From Paramoeba atlantica (lineage: Eukaryota; Discosea): a DNA stretch of 64,000 nucleotides. The DNA lies in contig CDRNVI010000053.1 in assembly GCA_977017575.1 (NCBI GenBank), positions 496,001-560,000 on the forward strand, written 5' to 3'. This document shows, in pieces, positions 54,933-64,000 of this stretch (positions are counted from its first letter, which is position 1; each line of letters starts with the position of its first letter). The position numbers and the translations under genes were made by a program. The notes beneath the pieces were generated by a model, which saw nothing but the letters and a program-made list of their open reading frames with translations, was not told where the DNA came from and searched no databases.

Positions 54933-55973
54933 ATGTACCTTCGGCCGCTATGGCGCCCCGCGGTACACATCCGTGTCCCCATCGTACTTCGCGGTAACCT
55001 TGATTCGAAGTTCGATCTTTCCGACTTTGGCAACAGTTGTCATGCACCTACTCATTGCTTGACTTCTTATTCTGCAAAGTCCTCTCTCACTACTCCTTTC
55101 AGCGCACCAGTAGAAGTTGTCCCACTCGGGACATATCATGAGAAACCTCTCACTGATGAAGATATGCCCGATACGTTTTCTCTTGCGGAGAGCCAATCAG
55201 AACTTAGTCATCCACTAGAGAATGGAATGTTGGACTTTGACGGCGAATTTCTTGATGTAGCGGAGGAGGAAATGTTGCCTGAAGAGGTTGTAGGATATCC
55301 CACAACAATCGAGAGTCACGAAGACGACGACCGTGGTGTGTCTTCCGTATTCCCAACTTTCGTTGGGAATAAAGATACAACACTTCTTATCGACACGCTT
55401 TCGTCCTCTTCAGTAGATATTTTGCAGCCCTTTGACGACTCCTCCAGGAAATCAAATTCGAAATGTGTTGATAACACGACGAATTATACTTTGCTCTCAC
55501 CTAGCACGCCATACCGCGAAAATTATCCAGCGGAATTCTCCTTTGAAATTTCTTCTTCGTGCGGCATACACAACATTCAGAAGCTCTCTCTAAACGATAG
55601 ATGCGTCACATTCTCGGAGTCATCATCGCCCTGTGACTCTCTGGTTCCTGGATTTTTCTTTCCTCGTTCATTTCCACGCACCAAAGTGAAGAAATGGTGG
55701 ATGGACAATGATAGTTCACCCTACTTGGAACACATAACGGGATTCATTACTTTGCTTTCATTGAGAGCACTTTTATTGGATCTTACCCGCGAGCAGTGTC
55801 TGATGGGTTCGCAAATAGATGCACTGTCAAAAGCTAGTAGTGAAAAGCCAACAGATCGGCGTTACTTTTCTAACATGCTAAGATTACAGAGTACAGCATT
55901 AATTCTTAAGGAAACGATAAACATCGTGAAAAAACGCTTAGAAATTATAAACCGGCGTATTCTCAATCAATAG
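54933..55973 (+). CDS. Unrecognised 346-residue acidic protein
   Basis: I do not recognise this protein. About residues 35-235 are Ser/Asp/Glu/Pro-rich and look disordered, with clustered acidic stretches (for example DFDGEFLDVAEEEMLPEEV) and Ser/Thr-Pro sites that could be phosphorylated. The C-terminal 100 residues are different: KKWWMDNDSSPYLEHITGF, then a hydrophobic helix (FITLLSLRALLLDL) and two further charged helices ending in KRLEIINRRIL. That region could be a small helical domain or a dimerising coiled coil. The N-terminal 20 residues are basic and free of acidic residues. Confidence 0.7.
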   Translation: MYLRPLWRPAVHIRVPIVLRGNLDSKFDLSDFGNSCHAPTHCLTSYSAKSSLTTPFSAPVEVVPLGTYHEKPLTDEDMPDTFSLAESQSELSHPLENGMLDFDGEFLDVAEEEMLPEEVVGYPTTIESHEDDDRGVSSVFPTFVGNKDTTLLIDTLSSSSVDILQPFDDSSRKSNSKCVDNTTNYTLLSPSTPYRENYPAEFSFEISSSCGIHNIQKLSLNDRCVTFSESSSPCDSLVPGFFFPRSFPRTKVKKWWMDNDSSPYLEHITGFITLLSLRALLLDLTREQCLMGSQIDALSKASSEKPTDRRYFSNMLRLQSTALILKETINIVKKRLEIINRRILNQ

Positions 55974-56494
55974 CGCCGATTATTGATAGCTTAGAGTTTC
56001 TGAATGAGTTATGAATGTCATACAGTAATTCGTCTTGCTATGCATTTTTGTAAACGGAATAAGTATCATATTTTTGTGCATACAGATACCCATTTTTCTT
56101 GTTTTGCTTTTATCATATCTTTTGTGGTTTATCTTTGTGGAGAAGTGTTTCATGTTTTACCTGGCTTTTCATCAATGTCGAATAATTTAAGCTGGAGATA
56201 CCGTGTGTGTGGAGATATACTACTGTAGTGTATGTGCACTGCTTAAAAATCATATTTTTTAATCAATTTAACAAAAATATGAACGAAAAGATACCTACAA
56301 GCACTCCCACCAAAGAATCTGGTCGGAATAATATCGTTTGAATATTTGTTTATAAACCTGCGCATTTTGTGTAGTCTATTTCGTTTTATCTAGTCTATAT
56401 TTTTTTATCTTTAAATATGCACTGTGCTAATGACAGTAAATGTGATACGAACCACAGTAGGCCTACTGTTTAGGAAGGACTATTTGAACAACCA
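55974..56494. other. 521-base AT-rich spacer
   Basis: No credible gene is seen. A 74-codon open frame at 56004-56228 is rich in Phe, Tyr and Cys and is probably chance. Confidence 0.3.
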
Positions 56495-57424
56495 ATGCAA
56501 AGCATATTGGCTCTGCTCAAGGAAAATCAATGGCAACTGGCCCTTAATTCGATGGGACAAATAAAAATAGCCCCAACTATTCGGACGAACGCCGAACTTA
56601 TCGCGTTGGATCAGGCTTCCCCTCTTGAATCGTCAGTGATATCAGTTTTCTTGGAAAAATTTCTCCCTTTAAAGCGTCAGGCCTTTATTTGGGGACGTAG
56701 TCCAGGGTCACCCTCCCAACCCTGTCTTAGCTTTCAAAAAAGTTTCCATCCATCAAACTGTGACGATGCACCCAAGAAAATTACCACATGGTATGATCCC
56801 GAACTACAAAACAGCTTAATGACCTCAGGCATGAAAAACACCTTGACCAATCATTTTGCTACCGTAATAAAACGGTTAGAAAAGGCCGGGATTCGCTACT
56901 GGATTACAGGTGGGACCCTTCTAGGTGCAGTAAGACATAATGGCTTCATACCATGGGATGATGACGTCGACGTATGCGTTGATGCAAATTATGAAGCCCA
57001 ACTCTGGCAAGCATTTGAGTTTCCTCGCTATCTCGAATACAACCCCTTTGTTGGATACAAAATTTATAGTGATATCGCACCTCCAGAAGTTATATCACAG
57101 ACTTGCTATGGTGTTTTTGTTGATATTTTCCTGATGAGTGCTCACAATGGATTGTCTTACATACAGACAAGAAAGAGTGCTCGGGAGACGTGGCCGAAAG
57201 AAATATGGAGTCCTTCGGAGCTGTTTCCTTTACGTCGTTATCGCTTTGAGAATTTGAATCCATGGGGTCCTGCACAACCGGAGACGTACTTGCGAAACAT
57301 GTATGGCTCCGAAGTAATGAATCTCGGCGTAGTACCGAGGGAACAACACGGTCGTTTCCTCTCAAAAAACATTTTACATATCCCTCTCTCCATATTTCCG
57401 AACCGAAAATGCAACAACGATTGA
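56495..57424 (+). CDS. LicD-family nucleotidyl/phosphocholine transferase-like protein
   Basis: LicD/fukutin-type enzymes transfer phospho-groups such as phosphocholine or ribitol phosphate onto glycans. The 309-residue protein has the family core from about residue 112: a helix, then [20 protein letters not shown] and DDDVDVCV, where the Asp cluster (about 155-159) is the expected metal-binding catalytic site. [10 protein letters not shown] and the later [20 protein letters not shown] with YLRNMYG complete the LicD pattern. The N-terminal 110 residues lack a signal peptide or TM segment. A soluble or cytosolic location would be unusual for a glycan-modifying enzyme, so a missed targeting mode or different substrate is possible. 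Confidence 0.85.
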   Translation: MQSILALLKENQWQLALNSMGQIKIAPTIRTNAELIALDQASPLESSVISVFLEKFLPLKRQAFIWGRSPGSPSQPCLSFQKSFHPSNCDDAPKKITTWYDPELQNSLMTSGMKNTLTNHFATVIKRLEKAGIRYWITGGTLLGAVRHNGFIPWDDDVDVCVDANYEAQLWQAFEFPRYLEYNPFVGYKIYSDIAPPEVISQTCYGVFVDIFLMSAHNGLSYIQTRKSARETWPKEIWSPSELFPLRRYRFENLNPWGPAQPETYLRNMYGSEVMNLGVVPREQHGRFLSKNILHIPLSIFPNRKCNND

Positions 57425-57735
57425 TCTTTTTGACCTTTTTAAAACTATTTCTTTAAAATCTAAAAATATTCCTTCGGGAGGAAGGATATTCTTTCTGTTT
57501 TAAAAGTATATTTTTTTGAAATTGAATAATGTCAATCATGTGAAGTGTGCCAAATAAATTTTCTATACTGTAACGAGCGACGTGAAAGTTAATACCTCAT
57601 TCTAATAAACAGTAGTGTATGAGTAAGATCATCTATTGGTTTTAGATAACGAACGAAAGATTGAATGGTCAGTCTTTTTATCTCGTAGCTTCTGAATCTT
57701 TTTTACGTCGTGCAACAATATCCTGCCTTTAAATT
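57425..57735. other. 311-base spacer
   Basis: I see no gene. A self-complementary TTCCTTCGGGAGGAAGGA motif lies near 57471-57488. Confidence 0.35.
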
Positions 57736-60612
57736 ATGAACGTCTCCCACTCAAACATGCTACGGTCCTTATTTGAGGGTTCTATGGAGATCGAACGAGA
57801 GAAGCGCGAAGCGTCGGAAAAGGCGTTACGATCGCTAGCGGATCAAGTTTCGTCAAGGACAGGGCTACCTGAGGCTCTTCTTCAATTGATCTCCGAAAAG
57901 AATACTCCTGGAGAAACGTGCCAATGTGCTGCAGTATTCCTGAAAAACTTGATAAAAACTCATTGGGATGAGTCCAAAGCGGATTTTCCTCTCCAGCACG
58001 AAGACAAGGTATACATTCGAAAAAATATTCTTGAAACAATGCTTCAGTCTCCTCGACATGCGCGTAAGCTTCTTAGTCAAGCCATATACCTAATTTGTGA
58101 AACCGACTTCCCTGCAATGTGGTCTGAATTAGTTCCATATTTGGCCGACAAGCTACAGGATACGGAAAATGTGGATGTCATACAAGCCACACTCGAAATA
58201 CTGCATAGCATCCTTACTCGGTACAGAAATCAACATTGTCTCAGTGAGTCAATAATTCCTGAACTCCTAGAGATAAATCGGCGAATCGCGATACCGTTGT
58301 TGAAAAACCTTGAGCAATCCCATCTAAAATGCCGTGTGTCCATCTCCATAATATGTACCGATGTATTTTATGATCTGTGCTTCCTAGATTTCGGAAACGA
58401 AGTAGAATCCACATTATCCAGATGGATGGATTGCTTTTTGAAGCTTTTAAATCTTGAAGGTACACATGAGCATGATCTTTACTGCACCTTACGAAAAAGT
58501 ATCATTGCCACGCTCGCTCTTTTTTTGACCAAATATGACGAAGAATTTAGTCCATACTTACAGCCCTTTGTTGAGATTGTGTGGAAAATGCTTCAAGGTA
58601 AAGTCAGCGAGACGGATGACGAAACTCTCATTTCAGCCATGGATTTCTTAACTGCAGCTATGAAAGGTATGCATTGGCGTCTCTTTACGGAAATCAGCAT
58701 GCGTCGCGCAATCTGTGAACATGTAGTACTTAGCAATGTTATGCTACGTCCTGCCGATGTAGAATTATTTGAAAATGAGCCAAAAGAGTACGTGCAACGA
58801 GACATTGAAGGTAGTGATGCTCACACACGAAGGCGGTCGGCATGTGATCTTGCACGTGCCTTACTATCTGATCGCTTCCAACCAACAACAATAACTATTC
58901 TTCAAGAATTAATACAATTTAATTTACAAGAAGCAAGCCCTTCGAATGTACCTCGTTGGATAAAAGTTGACGCCGCTTTATATTTGATAGCTACCTTGAG
59001 CTCTGGTCAGAAAGCGTCCAGTCGTGCTTCCGTCACATTATGCGACGTCACTCAGATTTACGAAACATACGTGGTGGATGAGATCAAAAATATAGTTATT
59101 CAAGAAGGGGTGTCACATCCAGTGTTGAAAGCGGCGTGCCTTAAATATGTTTGTTGCTTTCGTCACCTTATTGGCAAGCAACGGCTTTTGAATATATTCC
59201 CATTTCTCTTAAAATGGGTATCTCATCCGCACGAAGTGCTTGTGACTTATTCTGCGCATTGTGTAGTGCAGGTGCTCAATCGGAAGGAATCCATATTACG
59301 TTTTTCAGACATAGCGCCATACTCGCTGTCCTGCACGGAAAATCTTATGCAGAGCATGGCAACGCATGAGATCCACAATGAGAAAGTTGCTAAAGCATTG
59401 TTATGCGTTATTTCGATTTCTGAGGGCGGACTTGAGAAGGTTGTGGAACCCCTATGTTACGCCTTACAAAAACAAATAGTAATTTTCGTAAAAACCCCAA
59501 GCAATCCGCTTTACAATCACTACATATTCGAAATTCTATCGAGGCTTATGGATAGCTACAATAAAACTCATTTAAATACTCTGGATACCGTTTTGTGGGA
59601 AACATTGATGGGCATCTTAACCAACGACGAACACATTTTTATGCCGTACGTTTTTCAGATCATTGCTCAGTTCGTACACTTCACACCTTCGTTACCTGCC
59701 AAGTACGGACAACTATTAGGTCCGCTCTTGGATGCCAAACTATATACTCAGAAGCGACTTGTTCCGTCTCTCGTAAGACTTCTCGAGGCCTATCTTGAGC
59801 GTCACGCTACAGCTTTGTACGAAGCTGGGCACGCGCCTTCTGTTTTGAACATATTTCGTATGTTGGCTCTTTCAAAATTGACAGATCACGAAGGCTTTAA
59901 CCTTTTGGCTGCTTTTTCCCGTTATTCGTCGGCTGATTTAACCATTCAATACCTTCCTGAGATATTTCGCGTTATTTTCGAGCGCCTATCGAGCGCAAAA
60001 ACTACGAAACTAATTCGTTGCGTCATTCTCTATTTAAGCCTACTTGTGGTTCATCTAGAAAAGGGCCCGCATATACTCTTTTCTACCATGGAAGGCATTC
60101 AACAAGGAATTTTTTCCAATCTTGTGATGAACATTTGGCTACCAAATGCAGGAAAAATTATCGGTGGATCTGAGCGTAAGCTTGTTATTGCTGCGCTTGG
60201 GCTAATCGTTACCGATTGCGCAGAAATACAAGCTCCGACGAACCAGTTCGTTGACCTTTGGCAGCACTGCGTCTATACCCTCTGTCGCGTGCATCATTGC
60301 GGACACGACCCCACTGAAACGCAGGGAGTAATTGATACTCCAGAAAGCGTATTGACATCTGCACCTGTTGATGTCGGTCAAAATCCTGAAGAACAAGACG
60401 AATTGGCTTTGGGTACCGGAACACTACTTTCTTTTCACAGTACGCCGCATGACATTTTGCCTCTTGTGACTGATCCGTGGTCGGACTTCATAAGAAACCT
60501 TAGCCGTTTTCTGACTCCTGACTGTCCACATAGGCAATGGTATCTAGACTCTCTTCGCCGTTTACCTCTTGAAGCATGTAAAATTTTTAAGAATATTTTT
60601 CCCGAATTATAG
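57736..60612 (+). CDS. CSE1: CSE1/exportin-2 (importin-alpha re-exporter)
   Basis: This beta-karyopherin returns importin-alpha to the cytoplasm with RanGTP. The 958-residue protein matches CSE1 in length and colinear motifs. AAVFLKNLIKTHWDE (about 63-77) stands where CSE1 has AALYFKNFIKRNW; LSQAIYLICETDFPAMWSEL (about 114-133), LEILHSILTRYRNQ (about 152-165) and FLTKYDEEFSPYLQPFVEIVWKML (quoted core YDEEFSPYLQPFVE) follow. The C-terminal half is HEAT-like helices. An acidic, poorly conserved loop (near bases 60310-60410) precedes the last helices. It is the third karyopherin gene of the window. Confidence 0.9.
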   Translation: MNVSHSNMLRSLFEGSMEIEREKREASEKALRSLADQVSSRTGLPEALLQLISEKNTPGETCQCAAVFLKNLIKTHWDESKADFPLQHEDKVYIRKNILETMLQSPRHARKLLSQAIYLICETDFPAMWSELVPYLADKLQDTENVDVIQATLEILHSILTRYRNQHCLSESIIPELLEINRRIAIPLLKNLEQSHLKCRVSISIICTDVFYDLCFLDFGNEVESTLSRWMDCFLKLLNLEGTHEHDLYCTLRKSIIATLALFLTKYDEEFSPYLQPFVEIVWKMLQGKVSETDDETLISAMDFLTAAMKGMHWRLFTEISMRRAICEHVVLSNVMLRPADVELFENEPKEYVQRDIEGSDAHTRRRSACDLARALLSDRFQPTTITILQELIQFNLQEASPSNVPRWIKVDAALYLIATLSSGQKASSRASVTLCDVTQIYETYVVDEIKNIVIQEGVSHPVLKAACLKYVCCFRHLIGKQRLLNIFPFLLKWVSHPHEVLVTYSAHCVVQVLNRKESILRFSDIAPYSLSCTENLMQSMATHEIHNEKVAKALLCVISISEGGLEKVVEPLCYALQKQIVIFVKTPSNPLYNHYIFEILSRLMDSYNKTHLNTLDTVLWETLMGILTNDEHIFMPYVFQIIAQFVHFTPSLPAKYGQLLGPLLDAKLYTQKRLVPSLVRLLEAYLERHATALYEAGHAPSVLNIFRMLALSKLTDHEGFNLLAAFSRYSSADLTIQYLPEIFRVIFERLSSAKTTKLIRCVILYLSLLVVHLEKGPHILFSTMEGIQQGIFSNLVMNIWLPNAGKIIGGSERKLVIAALGLIVTDCAEIQAPTNQFVDLWQHCVYTLCRVHHCGHDPTETQGVIDTPESVLTSAPVDVGQNPEEQDELALGTGTLLSFHSTPHDILPLVTDPWSDFIRNLSRFLTPDCPHRQWYLDSLRRLPLEACKIFKNIFPEL

Positions 60613-61814
60613 CATATACATGCTGTACATCATGCGGATAACGTGCAGAATACGCACCGAACCTTTTACATTTTCTATGAGTTTTACATTTTCTATGAAT
60701 TCGAATAAAACGTTTTTTGCCAAGCTCGTACAAAAACAAGACATTCGGATTAGTAATGTCATGGGCTCAACTCACAAAGTAACTATTTTGCGTTGAAGAT
60801 AACGAAATTTTCTTATAGGCCACGAACCTTGGAGTGACTTTTCAAATGTTTTTTTGAAAATGTTTTTGGGTGGTGAATCCTCTATTGCGAATCTGTCGTT
60901 CATCTCTCTTATTCGTAGTGTTTCTCATATACATGGATGTAGAAACGTTCATAAAAATTTGTGGCTATATGACGCGTTCATTATTCAGTATCACAGGATA
61001 GCAATGTTACTAGTAATGCAGTATTCGTATCACAATTGCTCTGGTTATTGCTCAGGTTATAGTACTACAGTTATACAACCTATACCTATTGTTTTAGAAT
61101 TTTTAATTTCTGTAAATTCGAAAAATTTTTAATTTACTGCATTCTAAAAATGTAAGCATTTGATACCTTAACCTGCACTTTTCATCTGAAAACTATGTAT
61201 CAATCCGTCTTAGAGTGTTTTCACGAGAAACTTCGCGCCTTGGAAAATCGAATCCAACGAATTAACAATCAAAAAGATGAACTTGAAATGTCTCCGCGAT
61301 CTCTGCAAATCAGAAGCGATACGTCTCCTCTCAGCGCTGCGGAAACTCACAATGCATAATAAAGCGTGTTCAATTCTCTTCTATTAGCTTGGACAGATCG
61401 AGTATTATTGGATGTGGGAGGACGACGTACCGCTCATGATGTGCAAATAACCAAATGGAGAATAACCAATGGAGCTACAAAACAACAAGGGAGTCAGAAT
61501 CAATTAAAGAGCGTTTGCTTCTTTTTACTTTTAAAATGCGCCTCCTCGCCGTAGTTCTTTTCCACAAGATACGCAAGACCTTAAAAATAGTCTATATGAC
61601 TCTTGCAGGGTTTCAGTGCTCTCGAAGTTTTATGAGTTCCTCAAGTTAGTGAGTTATCTTACGAATAAGTTTTGCTTCATTAAGGCGTCACTCTTTTAAA
61701 AAAGGAATTTAAAGAACGCTCTTTTAAAAAAACGTTAGTGCTCAAGTATTGTGTAACTAAACGTGGCATGCGCAAAGAGAAGGACGTCTATGTATTACAT
61801 CATTTTTCCCTTAC
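60613..61814. other. 1.2-kb spacer containing one candidate micro-ORF
   Basis: Apart from the small ORF at 61195-61359 I see no convincing gene. Bases 60664-60698 hold two copies of TTTTACATTTTCTATGA. A 64-codon open frame at 61455-61649 is possible but has chance-like composition. A pyrimidine tract ending TTAG at 61387 could be an acceptor with no clear gene behind it. Confidence 0.4.
61195..61359 (+). CDS. Possible 54-residue coiled-coil protein
   Basis: The frame encodes a helix-prone protein: about 30 residues with heptad-like Leu/Ile spacing (LECFHEKLRALENRIQRINN and on), then a Ser/Pro-rich tail SPLSAAETHNA. It ends in a double stop, TAATAA. A pyrimidine-rich stretch precedes the ATG. 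Amphipathic charge patterning is unlike the chance frames around it, but the length makes this uncertain. A subunit of a coiled-coil complex is conceivable. Confidence 0.45.
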   Translation: MYQSVLECFHEKLRALENRIQRINNQKDELEMSPRSLQIRSDTSPLSAAETHNA

Positions 61815-64000
61815 ATGAATGTTTCATCTGTCGATGAATGTAACGAAAAAATATCTTTTGAAGGCATATCGTTACGTGAAGCTATCGCCAGATACTCGTT
61901 GATATTTAGGCAGGCTTTAGAGGCTCAAGACTCTGACTCGCTATACGAATTATTTTATCAACACGACGAAAGTGTGAGAGCAGCTTTAACGCATTTTCCT
62001 CATTCATATCGACTCTGGAAACTATACCTTTCATTACGAGTACAGCTTCAACGATTATCTACAGCAAGGGTCGGCGGATTTATCGAAAGGACCGCAGAAG
62101 ACTTTGAGCAATGCCTTTCGAGCACAAAGTTACGAAGATTTCCGTGGCTCTGGGTTATGTACGTGAAGATGTACATGGATTCTCTTTGTTTCACGAGCGC
62201 TCGCCACGTGTTCGGCAGAGCATTAGAATCACTTCCATGGACTCAGCACGCTTTCCTTTGGCGATGCTACGTTGGCTTTCTTTTAGAGGAGTCATTAGAC
62301 TCGGACTATATGGTTATTTCAACGCTTAAACGAGCAGTCGAATTCGATCACAAATATGTCACTCCTCTGTACGATGACTATATCGCACGCAAGCGATATG
62401 TCGATGCTTTTGTTCTTCTTGTTTCTTACCCGGATTACTTCGAATTTGGTCCTCTTGACTTTCTGTCAAAGTATCGCGCTACTGCTTTTCAGAGTATTGT
62501 GAAAGATTATTTTACCACGGCAGTCGACGTTGTTCCTGGTAAGTGTTCTACTATCCTGGCACTTGGCAATACAATTACCGAGTATTTTTCCTATCACAAA
62601 GAATTTAATGAAGCCCGAAGGCTGTACGAAACGTTGTTCCAGAGGGCTGACTATGTTTTCTTTGCTGCGGTTTATGAAAATTGTACTCTTCTCTTAGTTA
62701 ACGCCGCCCATTGGCATAAATATTCAATTGACAGTGTCCGAAATTTAGAGGCCTTACTGCAGCAGCGAGAAGACTATGATATAGCTGCCGCACTACGTAA
62801 ATATCCCACCCTAACTTTTTTATGGATTCGAAAAGCAGCAAAAATGGGGGAGGATGTGGGGGGGAAGGAATCAGTTTTCTTAGAAGCAGTGAAACAATGT
62901 GCACACAATAGTGATGTTCACAAAATTTGGTACGAGTTTTCTCTTTGGTACGAAGCCACGAAGGACTATTCTTCTGCTGAACATGTTTTGATAACAGCTT
63001 TAAGGCAAAAATTTGTAAATGCGGAAAGCTATGCATACTTAACTTGCGCATACGCTGAACTGCTTATACGTTGTTGCAAGCATGCAAAGGTTATTAAACT
63101 TCTTCGCTTCGCGACGGCGACTAATGATGCATCCATCGCAACATCCTTTAGCAGTGATACTGCGCTCTCCAAAGTAACGTGGAAGTCGAATCGGGTATGG
63201 AATTTGTATCTCGATCTTGTCGAACAATACGGCGACCGTGAAGCTATAAAATCATCCTATGGTCGCATGTTTTCGTTAGGTATCGGCGGATCTAAACATT
63301 TCATCAATTATGCCAATATTCTGAAGGAAAATAAAGAAGACGTGAGTTCCATAGTACGTGTCCTCGAAGACGCTAGACAAAAGTTTTCAAGTGATCCGTC
63401 CATATGGAAAATGTATCTTAGAGCAATTGCGGATACATGCGGTTTTGAAATCGAGTTTTCTAGGCACTATTTCCGTCACTTCGCAGCACGGTTTGTTCGA
63501 GGTCACGATTATTGGCAACTTAGTTCAAATCAGTCGCCAGGGAAATCCATCTTATTTCTGTTTAATCTTTGCGCCTGTTTTTGCGCCATTAAAGAGGATG
63601 AGTACAAGAAAGGCAATCGCTTAATTAGTTTTGAAATGCAACGTAACGAATTGTTTTGTTCAATACGCTTGTACATCGCTACGCGAACTTGTATTACTGG
63701 TATAGCAGAGTCTGGGAAAACTCTATTACCGGGTGAAGACCCAGTCAAACGTGATGCAATCATCTACACAACGCTTTCTAATGTGATGGGACGCGTGGTT
63801 GACTACATTAAAGAAGGGGACAAAATCTTTGGATGCAATTCCGGGCGCACTGCCTTTCACAGCATTATTCAATACGTAGAAGCAGCCGTTGAAAAAGAAC
63901 ACTCCTTTGTCATCATTCCTTTTATTTTGAATATCACCATGTGGTTGATTGATTATGAACTGATAGGTATTCATATCAAAGAAGCACGAAACGCGTTTAA
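61815..64000 (+). CDS. SYF1: SYF1/XAB2 HAT-repeat splicing factor, 3' end outside window
   Basis: SYF1 is an NTC (Prp19 complex) scaffold protein of the active spliceosome. The frame is open from 61815 to the window edge, 728 codons. It consists of HAT (half-a-TPR) repeats with the usual Trp/Tyr/Arg landmarks: YRLWKLYLSLRVQL, FPWLWVMYVKMYMDSLCFTS, ARHVFGRALESLPWTQHAFL, NEARRLYETLFQRADY, KIWYEFSLWYEATKDYSSAE, RVWNLYLDLVEQYG and PSIWKMYLRAIAD. The order and spacing of the first repeats parallel human XAB2 (MPRLWLDYCQFLM, TRRTFDRALRALPITQHSRIW). The ATG is preceded by CATTTTTCCCTTAC with no AG in between. No intron is needed to read it. Confidence 0.92.
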   Translation, partial: MNVSSVDECNEKISFEGISLREAIARYSLIFRQALEAQDSDSLYELFYQHDESVRAALTHFPHSYRLWKLYLSLRVQLQRLSTARVGGFIERTAEDFEQCLSSTKLRRFPWLWVMYVKMYMDSLCFTSARHVFGRALESLPWTQHAFLWRCYVGFLLEESLDSDYMVISTLKRAVEFDHKYVTPLYDDYIARKRYVDAFVLLVSYPDYFEFGPLDFLSKYRATAFQSIVKDYFTTAVDVVPGKCSTILALGNTITEYFSYHKEFNEARRLYETLFQRADYVFFAAVYENCTLLLVNAAHWHKYSIDSVRNLEALLQQREDYDIAAALRKYPTLTFLWIRKAAKMGEDVGGKESVFLEAVKQCAHNSDVHKIWYEFSLWYEATKDYSSAEHVLITALRQKFVNAESYAYLTCAYAELLIRCCKHAKVIKLLRFATATNDASIATSFSSDTALSKVTWKSNRVWNLYLDLVEQYGDREAIKSSYGRMFSLGIGGSKHFINYANILKENKEDVSSIVRVLEDARQKFSSDPSIWKMYLRAIADTCGFEIEFSRHYFRHFAARFVRGHDYWQLSSNQSPGKSILFLFNLCACFCAIKEDEYKKGNRLISFEMQRNELFCSIRLYIATRTCITGIAESGKTLLPGEDPVKRDAIIYTTLSNVMGRVVDYIKEGDKIFGCNSGRTAFHSIIQYVEAAVEKEHSFVIIPFILNITMWLIDYELIGIHIKEARNAF

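Noticed and set aside
60860-61132. 91-codon ORF after CSE1
   Set aside because: Rich in Ser, Ile, His, Tyr and Cys with no regular pattern; typical of chance in AT-rich spacer.
61455-61649. 64-codon ORF before SYF1
   Set aside because: Weak codon pattern and no recognisable domain; the distance to SYF1 does not demand a gene.

Overview
This window looks like nuclear DNA of a compact, intron-poor eukaryote. I count about 36 protein genes (33 confident, 2-3 small or tentative), and every one is on the + strand. None shows a clear intron. Average spacing is under 2 kb per gene, and the sequence is moderately AT-rich. Several clues point to Kinetoplastea: (i) unidirectional, intron-free packing like a polycistronic unit; (ii) pyrimidine tracts ending in AG a few bases before many start codons, as expected of spliced-leader acceptors; (iii) a triosephosphate isomerase ending in the peroxisomal/glycosomal signal SKL; (iv) a long protein built of ArdC-N-like repeats, which I recall as a kinetoplastid feature. 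The composition is less GC-rich than typical trypanosomatids, so an early-branching or symbiotic kinetoplastid is possible. This placement is inference; another euglenozoan or compact protist is not excluded.

Layout. 0-11 kb: the end of an unrecognised helical protein, a diflavin reductase, an unrecognised basic protein, a bacterial-type RtcB RNA ligase, glycosomal TPI, ribosomal proteins P1 and eL34, a membrane-anchored permuted papain-like hydrolase and the ArdC-like repeat protein. 11-14 kb: repeat-rich spacer with a terminal-inverted-repeat (TIR) element, a twin-CX9C protein and a 769-bp TIR element. 14-28 kb: a three-domain membrane-anchored protein, a methyltransferase carrying a UBR-like zinc finger, a GTPBP1/2-type GTPase, cytosolic PheRS alpha, glyoxalase II, an inverted second copy of the 769-bp element, an unrecognised protein, PRP3 and a MaoC-type dehydratase. 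28.1-33.1 kb: a gene desert of nested TIR elements plus an antisense relic of a Merlin-type transposase. 33-48.6 kb: EMC3, a NUFIP1-like protein, an FeS helicase of the FANCJ/RTEL1 group, exportin-T, exportin-7, a small basic protein, SRP68 and SLD5. 48.8-57.4 kb: a small ORF, a Tom40/ATOM40-like barrel, two adjacent mitochondrial carriers, a three-TM protein, a Tc1 relic, an unrecognised acidic protein and a LicD-family protein. 57.7-64 kb: CSE1/exportin-2, a very short coiled-coil ORF and the 5' two-thirds or more of SYF1, which runs off the window.

The genes are mostly housekeeping: nuclear export (three karyopherins), splicing (PRP3, SYF1), snoRNP assembly (NUFIP1), protein targeting (SRP68, EMC3), DNA replication and repair (SLD5, FANCJ-like) and mitochondrial import and transport (barrel, carriers, CX9C). 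Neighbouring genes are not obviously related in function, as expected for constitutive polycistronic transcription. The least ordinary items are the five-repeat ArdC-like protein, the leader-bearing bacterial RtcB, the methyltransferase with an inserted UBR-like finger and the Russian-doll transposon desert.
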